This document shows, piece by piece, positions 20,915-31,671 of a stretch of DNA of 64,000 bases. Made by a program: the position numbers and the translations under genes. Source of the stretch: Chloranthus sessilifolius (taxonomy: Eukaryota; Streptophyta; Magnoliopsida; Chloranthales; Chloranthaceae); contig CM037596.1 of the NCBI GenBank assembly GCA_021018995.1, positions 99,741,416-99,805,415 on the forward strand. Reading direction: 5' to 3'. Under the pieces are notes generated by a model. That model made no database searches. It worked only from the letters and a program-made list of their open reading frames with translations, and was not told where the DNA came from. Numbering within the stretch: position 1 is the first letter of the stretch; each line of letters starts with the position of its first letter.

Positions 20915-22769
20915 GGAAAAATCAAATAAACACCAATCAATCAATGGAGTAGCAACAACAAATAGCAACACTTGAAAAATGGGCCACTAGCAAAAATGTT
21001 TGATATTGGTGGGCGGGATGACCTAGATGCTAAAATTGCATGTTACCTGTACGCCAATGGAATACCTTGCAATGTTGCTAGGTCTCCTTATTGGGTAGAT
21101 ATGGTGAGTGCAATAAACCAAGCTCCCAAGGGATACAAACCCCCAAACTATGAAAATTTGCATACTCCATTGTTGGATAAAGAAAAAATAAAGGTGCAAA
21201 ACTCGTTAGCTTCTCTTTCTCAAGAATGGAATACATATGGTGTATCAATTGTTTCTGATGGATGAACGAATGTGAAAAATGAAACATTGATTAACATTAT
21301 GGCAATTTCTGGAGGCTATTCTATGTTTGTAAATGCACATGATTGCTCCAAAATTGTAAAATCGGGAGTAAACGTAGTGAATTTGCTTTTGAAAGCTATA
21401 GATTCAGTTGGAGCATATAATGTTGTGCAATTATTAACAGATAATGCTTCAAATTGCAAAGAGGCGGGGCAAATTATAGAGCTTAAGCATCCTCATATTT
21501 TTTGGTCTGGTTGCTTAGCACATACATTAAATTTGCTAATGAAGGATATTGCACAGTCTAAAAATTTATGTTGGCATTTGTAGATGAACAATACAAGAGA
21601 GGTAAGAAAATTGTGAAGTATGTCAAAAATACTCGTCTATTTAGTATTGTTTCTGTATATTTTCAGAATTAGAAGTGTTGAAAGTAAAGAAAATGAGATT
21701 CGGGCACCGCTATATTGTTCTTCATTGGTTGGTTAAAGTTCGGGTCGCATTAGTCTCTATGGTTTTAAGTAAAGGAGAGATGAAACTTGCTAGTAGTGAT
21801 AAAGAACATGAAGAAATTGAAAAGATCATTCTCAGAAATGATTTTTGGACGCAAAGCGAATTAGTTTTGAAATTCATAAATCCCATTTTCAACATGTTAA
21901 GGTTTGTGGATTCTAATAAATCAGTAATTGGGGAAGTAAATGAAGAGATGGATACTATGGTTGGGCGTGTGAAAGAGGCTTTTTGTGATGAAAGAACTAT
22001 TTATCAGGTTGTTTATGAAATCATTGTTCAACGATGGGATAAAATTAATATTCCATTATATTGTCTTGCATTTGTTCTGACACCTAAATTTCATTCACAA
22101 CAATGGTTGGATACGCTTTCTCCTGGTGGTGAGAAACTAAAGAAGCCTCATGTTGATCCAGAGGTACAAAAGGGTTATTTAGGTGCTCTAAAAAAAGCTA
22201 GTTTCAGATCGAACAGAATCACAGGTTATTCGAAAAGAGATAAGTGATTTTGTGAGCAACAAAAGTGCATTTTCATGTCCCAAAGCAATGATGGACCGGG
22301 GAACGTTAGATACCACTTTATGGTGGAACCTCTATAGTAGCTCTACAAAATTGTATTCATTGGCAGTGAAGGTGTTATCTCAAAGTGTGAATTTATCATG
22401 TGCAGAGAGATGTTGGAGAACATACAATTATATTCACAGTGTGAAAAGAAACAAAATGAGTGCATCAAGGGCATAGTCTTTAGTTTATGTGCACTATAAC
22501 CTTAGAATGTTGAGTAGATTTAGAAATGATTATTTGACTGATTATAAGAATTGGGATATTGGTGCGGAAGAAGGTTATGTGGAAGAAAATGTGTTGGTAT
22601 ATGAAGATGATGTAGGAATTGATTTAGATAGTGAGCCTCCTTGTGTTTCTCAAGCGTCTTGTCCTATTCAAATTGGCCCCTCTTTACAGCCATCATCTCA
22701 AAGCCAATCTCTAACTCATGAACAACGCTGTTTAGTGGTGAGGATGGGAAAGAAACCGCGAAAGAGTTG

Positions 22770-23215
22770 AAGACTTGAAGTTTGATTTTGTTACTAAAGC
22801 CAAACCTTTTTTTTGTTAAAGTTTTTTGTGTGCTTCAAGTGTATGTTCTTTTTCTTTTTTAATATATCAGTAGAATTTTTTTTTGTATCTTCAAATTGAA
22901 GGTTTTTGTAAGAATCTAATGATTTTAATGTAAGAGAGCTGTTGAACATTTTGAATGTTAAAAGTAGACATCTCTTCCAGATTTCTTGAGTGAATATATA
23001 CTTATTTTGATGGGACTATCATCTAATTAAATATGCAGACATAACTTTTTCAAGAGGCTAATTGAACATTTTGAATTTAATTTTTTTTTCAAAACAATAA
23101 TAATAATAAAAAAAGTGTGTGTGTGTGTGCGCGTGTATAGGCGCTCCCGCTTCCTAGATTTTAAAAAATTGCCGCTTCATTACTCCCGCTTCTAATTAAA
23201 TATGAAGATACTTAT
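22770..23215. other. 3' region of the hAT element, with TG microsatellite and CCCGCTTC words
   Basis: After the hAT stop come T-rich sequence, a short (TG)n run (about 23115-23129) and 'gcgctcccgcttcc ... ttgccgcttc ... ctcccgcttc'. hAT elements often carry reiterated short subterminal words, so this may be the hAT right end. A similar patch lies at 43960-44080. Confidence 0.4.
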
Positions 23216-23570
23216 TTCGATTGTGGTCCATGACTTCGAGCGATTTATAACTTTTTAAATCAATTGATCGATTTGTCGCGAGAGTCAGATCTGCCAAGCG
23301 TCGGAATTTGAGTTTTATGGGCAAACTTGTCTTTTAGTGTTTTCTTTGTTTAGGGTTTTCTTTTCGTGAGGCCTACTATATAAGGCCCTTATAATTTTGT
23401 AATGGTTAATGATTAATGAATGAAATCTGAGAGCTTGCTTTTGTGCAAACCCTAGAAGACTTGTGAAGAGTTTTCGATCGAAATAGCGAATCTTTCAAAA
23501 CCTGAGGAGTGAATCTTCATTTCTCGCGCGACTTGGTGCGAAACCGACATACAGCCTTGGTGAGAAGCTT

Positions 23571-25385
23571 TGGGACTACCTGGAGGAAATGGATGAGGGG
23601 GTGTTACTCCTTGGCTTGGTTCTCGATCTTGATCAATGGTACTCCAGCGGGTTACTTTAAGAGTTCCAGAGGTCTCCGCCAAGGGGATCCATTATCTCCC
23701 TTCCTATTCAATATGGTCGGCGAAACGTTATTGGGGCTTGTATTGGGAGTCAGGCAAAGGAACCTCATAACTGGTATTAAGGTGGGAGCGCAAGGGAGGT
23801 TCATTTCGCATCTCCAATTTGCGGATGACACCATTATTTTCGGGAAGACTGATGTTTAGGAGTTCATGTCCTTGGTTGATGTATTCTCGGTTTTTGAGGC
23901 TGTATCGGGGCAACGAATCAATTTCTCCAAGTCAGCAATCACAGGTATTGGGACTAATGAGCGGTTGATGGCTGAGCTGGTGCAGAGGATGGACTGTGCG
24001 ATTGAGAAGTTCCCAATTAAGTACCTGGGGCTTCCCCTCGAGTTTAGGTAACCTACAGCTAGGGATTGGGAACCGATTGTGCAAATGTTCGAGCAAGGAT
24101 TTTCGTCATGGAAAGGGAAGCTGCTTAGTAGTGGAGGCCGGCTTGTTCTGGTCAAAGTGGTCCTATCATCGCTGCCCATCTTCTACATGTCAATGTTCAA
24201 ATGCCTGATGGGGGTTATCAGTCGCCTAGAGCAAATTTAGCGGAACTTCCTGTGGGAGTATCGAGCTTGGATAAACGATATCACCTAGTTAACTGGGACA
24301 CGTGTCAACTACCCATTGGATGTGGTGGGCTAGGCATTCGCAGCTTGAGGTGGACCAATATCGCTCTTCTAGGAAAGTGGCTCTGGAGAGCGGGGAGGGT
24401 GGAGGAAAGGGACAATCTTTGGCGAGTGGTGTTGCTTGAGAAGTACGGGCACTTAATGAGTAATTAGGGTATCAGTGTCACGGTTCACAGAGGAACATCC
24501 CCTTGGTGGAAAAGCATTTGCAGCACGTGGGACCTCTTTGCTAGAGGGCTGCGTTTCAATTGAGGCTGTGGTACCCACATCCAATTCTGGGAGGATGCTT
24601 GGGTGGATGTGGGCCTTCTCAAATCCTCATTCCCAGATATCTTTGCCATATCTGTAAATCCTTTTGGGAGGATTGTGAATTTTTTTTTGGAAACTGATGG
24701 GGGTAGACTATGGAATGTTGTGACCAAAAGACTTCTAAGGGAGGAGGAGGTGACATCGTTCTCAAATCTTAAGCAGAAACTATATGAGGCACAACGGCAC
24801 CCCCACGGTTAGGACCGACTGATATGAACCCCATGCAGAGATGGTATCTTCACTGTCAAGTCCTGCTATAGGATGCTTACGCTACGTCCATTGGTCAGAT
24901 TCCAAGGGGCAAGAGTATGGAAGGAAGCCATTCCTTCAAAAATCAAATTCTTTTTGTGGACTCTCTTCAAAGATAAAATCCTAACAATCGATCAACTTAT
25001 TCGATGGGGGAAGGAGGTCTTGAATTGTTGCGTGATGTGTAACGATGGGGAGGAGACCGCCTCACATCTACTTCTCCATTGCAGAGTGACGCATAAGATT
25101 TGGAACATTGTCATAAATTCCTTTCGTATGAGCTGGGTTACGCCGGCTACGCCTTACGATCATTTTTTTGATATGGGGAGCCATTAAAGTGGAGGGGCAG
25201 CTTGGGGAATATTGGATGGCTACCCATTTCGCGGTGCTGTGGAGTATGTGGTGCGAGAGAAATTTATGGATTTTTAAGCACAGAAGGCACCCGATAGGGA
25301 TGATCATGAGGTCGGTCAGAGGCCTGGTGTGGTTTTGGGTGGTGAGAGGAGGGAATGTTCCTAAAGAGAAGTCCTACCCAGGCTA
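23571..25385 (+). pseudogene. LINE ORF2 fragment (RT palm to zinc-binding domain), broken
   Basis: The frame opens at TTWRKWMRGCYS and contains GLRQGDPLSPFLFNMVGE and the catalytic FADD in HLQFADDTIIFGK (about 23811-23849). Thus the box mutated in the other copy is intact here. It is followed by SGQRINFSKS, YLGLPLEFR, GGRLVLVK, NWDTCQLP, GLGIRSL, and a zf-RVT region with CCVMCNDGEETASHLLLHC (about 25025-25085). Stops interrupt it at about 23857, 24049, 24237, 24465 and 24810. The endonuclease is absent. Confidence 0.9.
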
Positions 25386-25518
25386 AAGCGACCGGGTCCG
25401 GGAGTTTTTGTGCTGTCCATTTGGACATTGTTCCCCTTCTGTTTTTGGTCGTGTCCTTGTATTAGTCTTTTAGTGCCTTGCTGCTTATCAATATAATTTA
25501 CTTTACTGATAAAAAAAA
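23571..25518 (+). mobile_element. 5'-truncated LINE inside the 5' LTR
   Basis: Target duplications AGAAGCTT (23563-23570) and AGAAGCCT (25519-25526) flank it. A poly(A) tail ends at 25518. The matching place in the 3' LTR is uninterrupted. Similarity to the minus-strand LINE at 15008-18282 is high, so one LINE family was active more than once here. Confidence 0.92.
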
Positions 25519-25972
25519 AGAAGCCTCTGAATCCTTGGAACATTATCTTCTTCTTCTACCATTTTCTCTAATTATTGTCTGGTAATATCTTCCCTATTTG
25601 CTTTGATAAAAATCCAAAACCCCAAACCCTTATTAATTTATATCTTTTGATCTACCCCTTTTGACTGAATTAATCCTTCGAGCCTTAATTTCAAACCCTA
25701 TAGGAGTCGAGAGACGATACCATAATTGTCGCTTGGTGCCCTAAACTAGATCGAACCTCGAGTTTCTTCATTGGAGCCATTTTTCTAGATCGGGAAAATT
25801 TAATGCATGCGAAGCAAATGCTAAAATGAAATTACTCTAGTTGTTTTTTTTTCGAATTCATTAAATTAATTTATGTGTTTGGTTATTTCGAATATTTCCG
25901 CTATTCAATTTAATCTGAGGTTAATCCCAAATTCTCATTATTTAGAGTTTAGCGTTTGTCCCGCATCAGATT

Positions 25973-25985
25973 TGGTATCAAAGAG
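25973..25985 (+). other. Primer-binding site of the gypsy-like element
   Basis: TGGTATCAAAGAGC begins five bases after the LTR end CATCA. It is close to the complement of the plant initiator Met-tRNA 3' end (TGGTATCAGAGC), with one extra A. Confidence 0.8.
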
Positions 25986-26127
25986 CAATCTAGTTTAGGA
26001 TTGCCAATACCCGTTTTAAGATTTAGGTTTAAGAGCAGTCTAGTTTAGGATTGCCAATACCCGTTATAAGTTTTAGGTTTCCTTTGCATATAAGTGTGTT
26101 AGTGTTTTCTTTTATCTTAGGTGTCGC

Positions 26128-27762
26128 AATGAATCCAGAACAATTAGCCGCTAGCCGCTTTCATGGAAAGCTTTAACACTCAGATGGCTGCCATACAAGC
26201 CCAATTGCAAAGTCAACAAGCCCAACAGGTTGATTTAGCAGGGCAACTCCAAGAGTTGTCTAGATCGATTCATGGTGAACATTATAGGGTTAATGTTGAT
26301 GAGAGAAGGAGGGATCTTCTTAGGCGTGAAAATCGTCTCGTCCTGGATGATAGGGTCACAAAGTCAGTTAAGGTTGATGCTCCCACTTTCGAAGGAAAGA
26401 TGGACCCCAAAATCTATATAGATTGGGCAGCTGCCATGGATCATTATTTCGAATGGTATGAAATGTCAGATGAGCGAAAAGTGCGGATTGCCAAAATGAA
26501 ACTCGTAGGGCCAGCCAAACTTTATTGGACAAGTGTGGAACAACGTCGAGAAGCTCTGGAACGCGAACCTATCGCCTCATGGGCGAACATAAAAGAGAAA
26601 CTTCATGATGAATATGTTTCCCTGTCCTACAACCAACGACTCATGGATTAATGGCATGGTTTGAAACAAGGAAACATGTCTGTTGAAGAGTATATCAATA
26701 AGTTTGAGGAGTATTTATTTCGGGCTAACGCTTATGAGAGTCCACATGTCACCATTTCTAGGTTTCGCACTGGCGTACGTTCGGAGTTCCGAAAAGAACT
26801 CATCCCTCACCCTGTTGAAGACTTAGACTGTTGAAGACTTAGAAGAATGTTATACTAGAGTGCTAGAGTTAGAGAGGTATCTTGATGCCTCAGTCAGTGA
26901 TCGATCTAAAGCCTCTAATCCCGATTTTCGATCAAGTCCTACTGAAAGGGCGAATAATGCCTATAGTCAATCCTCAAAATCCGTGAATCGTCAGATTGAC
27001 AAGTGTAAAGGGCAACTGATCGAGAATTCTAGGCGCACACCACAATAGTGTTATAAGTGCCAAGACTTTGATCACTTCGCATCCCAATGTCCCAGCAAAA
27101 CCCAAACCTTGATTATTCAGGAGTATGCCGAGAAAGAGGACAATGAGTTAAAAGAAGTGTACAAACCTATTGAAATGTCAAGTGACGAGGAGGACGAAAT
27201 TTCAGTGAAAACCGTAGGTTGTATTAGGAAAGTTTCTATTCCTGAAGAGGGTGGTGGTAGTGTGTCCATACTGCATGAGTTGTTAAGTTTGGTAGGAACG
27301 CGTCAACATTCTAACTTGCATGGGATTAACAATCAGATTTTATTGAATGATGAAAATACACAGAATGTCACTAACATAACAAATTTGTTTAATGAGTTTA
27401 ATAATGACAATTTTGTGTTAATTCATGATAGTCTCGAGTATGTGAAACTTTTACCGATTTTGAAAATAAGCAATGATGGAAGTCTAAATGTTCCTTTAGA
27501 CGAGGGTAATCATCCGATAGTTGTGGTGGAAGATTTTACACTTATTCTAGATCTAACAACTATGTCCTTTGACCAATTCCTTGTTACCCACACAATCGAA
27601 CCAAACCTATTTAACCAATTCATAACCCATACTTTACCTCTGCCATATGAGAAAATGTTGAATGGGGAGTTTCTCGAGTTTCCAAACTTCACTATCAATG
27701 CGGGCAAGCGTCATGCGTATCTCACAACATGGAAAGGCAAATCAAGAGTTGAGCACTGAAAG
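26128..27762 (+). pseudogene. gag-only reading frame of the gypsy-like element, broken
   Basis: The capsid region contains FEGKMDPKIYIDWAAAMDHYF and WTSVEQRREALE (26163-26651). It continues past a TAA with QGNMSVEEYINKFEEY and SRFRTGVRSEFRKELIPHPVEDL. A 16-bp tandem duplication at 26812-26843 shifts the frame. Beyond it the frame resumes as LEERYLD-type sequence, then a CCHC zinc knuckle CYKCQDFDHFASQC directly after a TAG at 27046. The last 216 codons (27109-27759) do not resemble protease, RT or integrase. Only about 60 bp then separate the stop from the 3' LTR, so the element never had, or has lost, pol. Confidence 0.85.
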
Positions 27763-27823
27763 TGTACCATACGTGGTGGGTTCTACAACTCATTGGAAAT
27801 GAGTTCTCCCACCCGGGGATAAT

Positions 27824-28818
27824 TGATGGGGATATCAAGATCGAGAGCGTTGGATTACTTCAGAAGAAACAAAAGTGGAGTTAGAAATGAAGAACCAGAA
27901 GAAACTGAGCATGTTTTGATCGATCGATCAATTACAAATACTTGATCGATCGATTGAGGGTAGGGTGCTGTGAACTTTTGGCGAATTTAGTTTCTCAGTC
28001 GATCGATCGATTTCAAATTTTCGATTGATCGATTGTGGTCCATGACTTCGAGCTATTTATAACTTTTGAAATCGATCGATCGATCGATCGATTTGTCGCA
28101 AGAGTCAGATCCGCCAAGAGTCAGAAATTGAGTTTTATGGGCAAACTTGTCTTTTAGTGTTTTATTTGTTTTAAGTTTTTTTGTTTGTGAGGCCTACTAT
28201 ATAAGGTCCTTATTACTTTGTAATAGTTAATGATTAATGAATGAAAATTGAGAGCTTACTTTTATACAAACCCTAGAAGATCGAAAGAGCGAATCTTTCA
28301 AAACCTGAGGAGTGAGTCTTCATTTCTTGTGCGACTTGGTGCGAAGCGACGTACAACCTTGGTGAAAAGCCTCATAATCCTTGGTGTGAAGCCTTGGAAC
28401 CTTATCTTCCTCTTCTATCATTTTCTCTAATTATTGTCTGGTAATCCTATGTGCTTTGATAAAAATCCAAAACCCCAGACCTTTATTAATTTATATCTTT
28501 TGATCTACCCCTTTTGACTGAATTAATCCTTCGAGCCTTTGTTTTCAAACCTTAGAGGAGTCAAGGGACGATACCGTGATTGTCGCTTGGTGCCCTAAAC
28601 TAGATCGAAACTCGAGTTCCTTCATTGGAGCTGTTTTTCTAGATCGGGAAAATTTAATGCATGCGAACGCTAAAATGGAATTACTCTAGTTTTTTTTTTA
28701 ATTGAATTCATTAAATTAATTTATGCGTTTGGAGATTTCGAATGTTTCCGCTATTCAATTTAATCTGAGGTTAATCCCAAATTTGCATTATTTAGAGTTT
28801 AGCGTTTGTCCCGCATCA
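27824..28818 (+). mobile_element. 3' LTR of the gypsy-like element (995 bp)
   Basis: It starts TGATGGGG after a purine-rich stretch (cacccggggataat) and ends CCCGCATCA, so TGATG and CATCA are inverted ends. The U3 part at 27920-28085 carries GATCGATCGATC clusters. A TATA-like ctatataagg lies at 28197. Confidence 0.9.
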
Positions 28819-29049
28819 AACTTGGTCATTATGAGCCGTTCTCTTAGTTTGGAGAAGAGGTTGGTGCGACAGTGGCCAAGTGCCTTGAGAGGGATCAGAT
28901 CTACAAATTTCATGGTGGCCTTTGACCTGATTATGAACAGACACGTAATACGTAGATTCTTACTACGAGGCCTCTTTCCAGTTTGAGCACTGTTTATTGT
29001 ATCCTATTTGCTGAGGAGAAACATTGTTCAATGATGTCCTCAGCCTGAC
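28819..29049. other. Short spacer
   Basis: No feature recognised between the LTR and the next MITE-like element. Confidence 0.4.
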
Positions 29050-29225
29050 CATGGTTCAAAATTTTGGCCGATAACTCAATTTTGGTCGATAACTTGAGTT
29101 ATCGGCCGAATCGTTCGGTTTCGGTCCCCATCGAAACGATAGCTTGAACCGAAATTTCGGTCCAAATATATATGGAGGGGAAATTATCGGCCGAAATTTC
29201 GGTTCAAATTTTCGGTTACGGTCAT
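29050..29225. mobile_element. MITE-like element with CCGAAATTTCGG / GGCCGATAA words
   Basis: The left end CATGGTTCAAAATTTTGG matches the termini of the 215-bp MITEs. The interior repeats TTATCGGCCGA, CCGAAATTTCGG and TCGGTTTCGG. The flanks AGCCTGAC and TGCCTGAA agree at 6 of 8, a possible eroded target duplication. The right end is approximate. Confidence 0.6.
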
Positions 29226-29617
29226 GCCTGAAACTGAAAACGAAACTGCTATTATGATCCTTGAGCTTGACTACTCTCCCCACTCCGCTTGAGCAGGCCG
29301 CCTTTGCATCTGATGCACTTCCTCCTGGAGGTAGATGCTGGGGAGTGACAGAGGTGGCGGCCGTGGTGGTGGATCCACTATTATTATTTGCACATATTGT
29401 GATCTCATTGGACATGACCAGGGCCGTTTTTATCACTAGCATGGCTATCCAGAGGGGTATCTTCCTTGAGCATCCCCATCTGCCCACACAGCTGCCATGA
29501 ATCCATTCCGAGATTACTTCTGGTGATATAATGAGCATCCTCCTCAATTCAAGTGTTGACTAGTCTCTTTGTGCGTCGAATTTGTTATGTGTTGTTTTTT
29601 TTCATGTTAGTTTTTTC
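29226..29617. other. Spacer
   Basis: No recognised feature. The local open frames on both strands look accidental. Confidence 0.4.
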
Positions 29618-29989
29618 CATGGTATCAAAACTCGAAGACATGGCTCGACTCGAAAATCAGCTGGGCCGAGTTAACTTGAAGACTCGGATAAACTCAACTC
29701 ACTCCGACTCAATAATATAGTAAATATTTTTAAAAAATGTATTTTATAAAATTAATTTACAAGAAAAAATGTAAAGATATCTTCATAAAATTGGTAGTTT
29801 AATACTTTTTAAAAGATAGGCTTTCTAAAACCTTATTCCACATAAATATTTATATACATAAGGGTAGTTATGAGCTCTGGTTGCATCAACCTAGCGAAAT
29901 CTCGATTCGACTTGAACTCAACTCGAAATCCTGACGAGTCGAGTAACTCAGCCGAGTTATTCGTTGACCCGTCGAGTTTTAGAACTATG
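29618..29989. mobile_element. MITE-like element with ACTCGACTCGAGT words
   Basis: The left end is (C)ATGGTATCAAAACTCGA and the right end TCGAGTTTTAGAACTATG, which are inverted. The flanks TTTTTTCC and ATTTTTCC match at 7 of 8. The interior repeats GACTCGAAAA, GACTCGG, CTCGATTCGACTTG and GACGAGTCGAGT. An AT-rich central stretch lies at about 29710-29860. No coding capacity. Confidence 0.75.
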
Positions 29990-30963
29990 ATTTTTCCATC
30001 GTTGTAATGTTCTTCCCCTAACATCACATTGCTAAACTCCAAATAGGTTTCCCTTCCTAAGTAACATTCTAATTTGTGACATCATCAAGTGAAATAAGGT
30101 TTCCCCAACAACAATCCTTGTCAACAATGCCCTCTTTAAAGCTGCTGGGGTAGTCTTTCCTAGGGATTTATTAATCTTATTGATCTCTTATCAACATTCA
30201 CAATCTGTGTTGAGACGTGATCTTTGTTTGAGGGGAGTCGATAAAAAAACTGAAATCCTTCTCCAATTAATGACGACTCGGATAACAGACATAAATGCAC
30301 ACATTAATCTACCATGTGCCCATAGGTGCAGAATTTTAGGAAGGAAATGCTTTTGAAAAAATGTTTTATGACACATTTGCTATTTTGTGCAAAGATATAA
30401 TCTACACTCTGATTAATGACAACCTGGATAACAGGCATAAATGGATCCGTTAATCTACCATGTGCCTGTAGGATTTTAGGAAGGAAATGCCTTGCGAAAA
30501 GTGTTTTGCTGACACATTTTCTCTAAGTGGTGCAAAGAAAAAGAAGGGGAAACACCAGAAGTACAGAACATTTTAGTACTAGGTGCTCAACCTGCTCACT
30601 GGCAGTTGTGCACTGTGCGACTGACGTGTCGGAGAACCAGTTTGCTGGTGACCTGTTGGTTATCACTGTGTGTCTGACATTTCTCTTAACAAATGTGATG
30701 CGGCCTGTTGATTACTGACTCTCTCTCTCTTTAGCAGGGTACTTGGTGAATTCATTAATAAGCACCTACCACTATGAGAGTTTTAGAATCAACATGGTTT
30801 TTTGCTTTATAATTGATGCAATTATTTTTACTGCAGATTTAGTTGTTTCATTATTGAAGTTTAATGATGAAACTATTAAATCATTGAAGTTCCATCTCTA
30901 TTGAGGCCCAAATCCAATTCATTGCTGCATGTTTGTTTCTTGCTCATGGAAAGTGTCAAACAA

Positions 30964-31028
<65 letters not shown>

Positions 31029-31164
31029 AATGCGCAGTTTATTAGATGGGCTCCACGTGACACCCGTCCGAGGGATCGGGTGCCACGACAACTTGCCCAA
31101 GGACGATCAGCTCCATCTAAACAAAAAATTAAAAAAAGGGTGTGTATCCACTGTTCATAATCTG
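29990..31164. other. Spacer with a diverged tandem pair and an AT microsatellite
   Basis: Two diverged about 144-bp units start 'attaatgac(g/a)ac' at 30266 and 30412 and share 'taatctaccatgtgcc' and 'ttttaggaaggaaatgc'. A (TA)n run lies at 30965-31025. At 31046-31085 the phrase 'ctccacgtgacacccg...cgggtgccac' forms a small hairpin related to those at 36308 and 40898. Confidence 0.6.
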
Positions 31165-31629
31165 GTCAAGCGACTTTGGGTGAAAGTCGTTCAAGCGACT
31201 TTGGTTCCAGCTCGAGCGACCAGTGCGCATTTGCACGGAGCAAACTCTGGCCTAAGTTGCTCGAGCGACCCGCGACGACCGAGTTGTGTCTACACTCCGT
31301 AATTGGGTAGTTTCTCTTGGGATTGAAGTAGGATTCAAATCTTCTTTATAAATGGAAAGCTCATGGATGAATTGTAAGGTTGAGATGTCATTGTAAAGCT
31401 TTGGAAAACTTATATAGGGTTTTGAGGAGAGCTTTGGTGAGGCTTGAGTGTTCTTGTATTCTTGTGTAATCATCAATATAGTGAATCATTGTTGCTCGTG
31501 GACGTAGGCATATTGCCGATCCACGTAAATATTGTCTCTTGTGTGATTGTGTCTGATTTCTTTTATTTTGCGCTCTTATTTGATCGTTCATCATGAGATC
31601 GTTGGTTAGTTGTCGGCTTTCGCGCAACA
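31165..31629 (+). mobile_element. 5' LTR of a Tnt1-like copia element, 5'-truncated
   Basis: It aligns with the 3' LTR from 'gtgaaagtcg(c/t)tcaagcgac' to the terminal CAACA. The first about 150 bp of the LTR are missing. A word cluster of CAAGCGACTTTGG and CTCGAGCGAC lies at 31167-31275. Confidence 0.88.
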
Positions 31630-31632
31630 AAT

Positions 31633-31650
31633 TGGTATCAAAGCTATTAG
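31633..31650 (+). other. Primer-binding site of the copia element
   Basis: TGGTATCAAAGCTATTAGG starts three bases after CAACA, which fits priming by initiator Met-tRNA. Confidence 0.85.
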
Positions 31651-31671
31651 GTTTTTGTTCTACGATCGGAG

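Larger units (their letters stand above)
20297..22768 (+). pseudogene. hAT transposase (BED finger, DUF659-type, C-terminal dimerisation), broken
   Basis: The start MDHNIDEIHNEDSGD (20297) is followed, after a MITE, by [21 protein letters not shown] frame change leads to the BED finger ([32 protein letters not shown], to about 20735). A foldback hairpin then interrupts it. The middle domain resumes at 20972 (FDIGGRDDLDAKIACYLYANGIP) and shows GVSIVSDG followed by TGA at 21263, where relatives have Trp. Next come TDNASNCKEAG and FWSGCLAHTLNLLMKDIA, a damaged stretch at 21580-21670, and RFGHRYIVLHWLVKVR (21675 on). A shift near 22240 leads to the dimerisation region: WWNLYSSSTKLYSLAVKVLS, HSVKRNKMS and VYVHYNLRMLSR. 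It is unmistakably hAT and dead. Confidence 0.93.
23216..25968 (+). mobile_element. 5' LTR of the gypsy-like element, 5'-truncated and split by a LINE
   Basis: Compared with the 3' LTR (27824-28818), the first about 210 bp are missing: similarity starts at 'cgattgtggtccatgacttcg'. It continues to 23570, is interrupted by a LINE, and resumes at 25527 to the terminal CATCA at 25968. A TATA-like ctatataagg lies at 23376. Confidence 0.88.

Noticed and set aside
23452..23570. LTR sequence left of the inner LINE read as a coding start
   Set aside because: The 3' LTR has the same sequence without a frame, so it is LTR, not coding.
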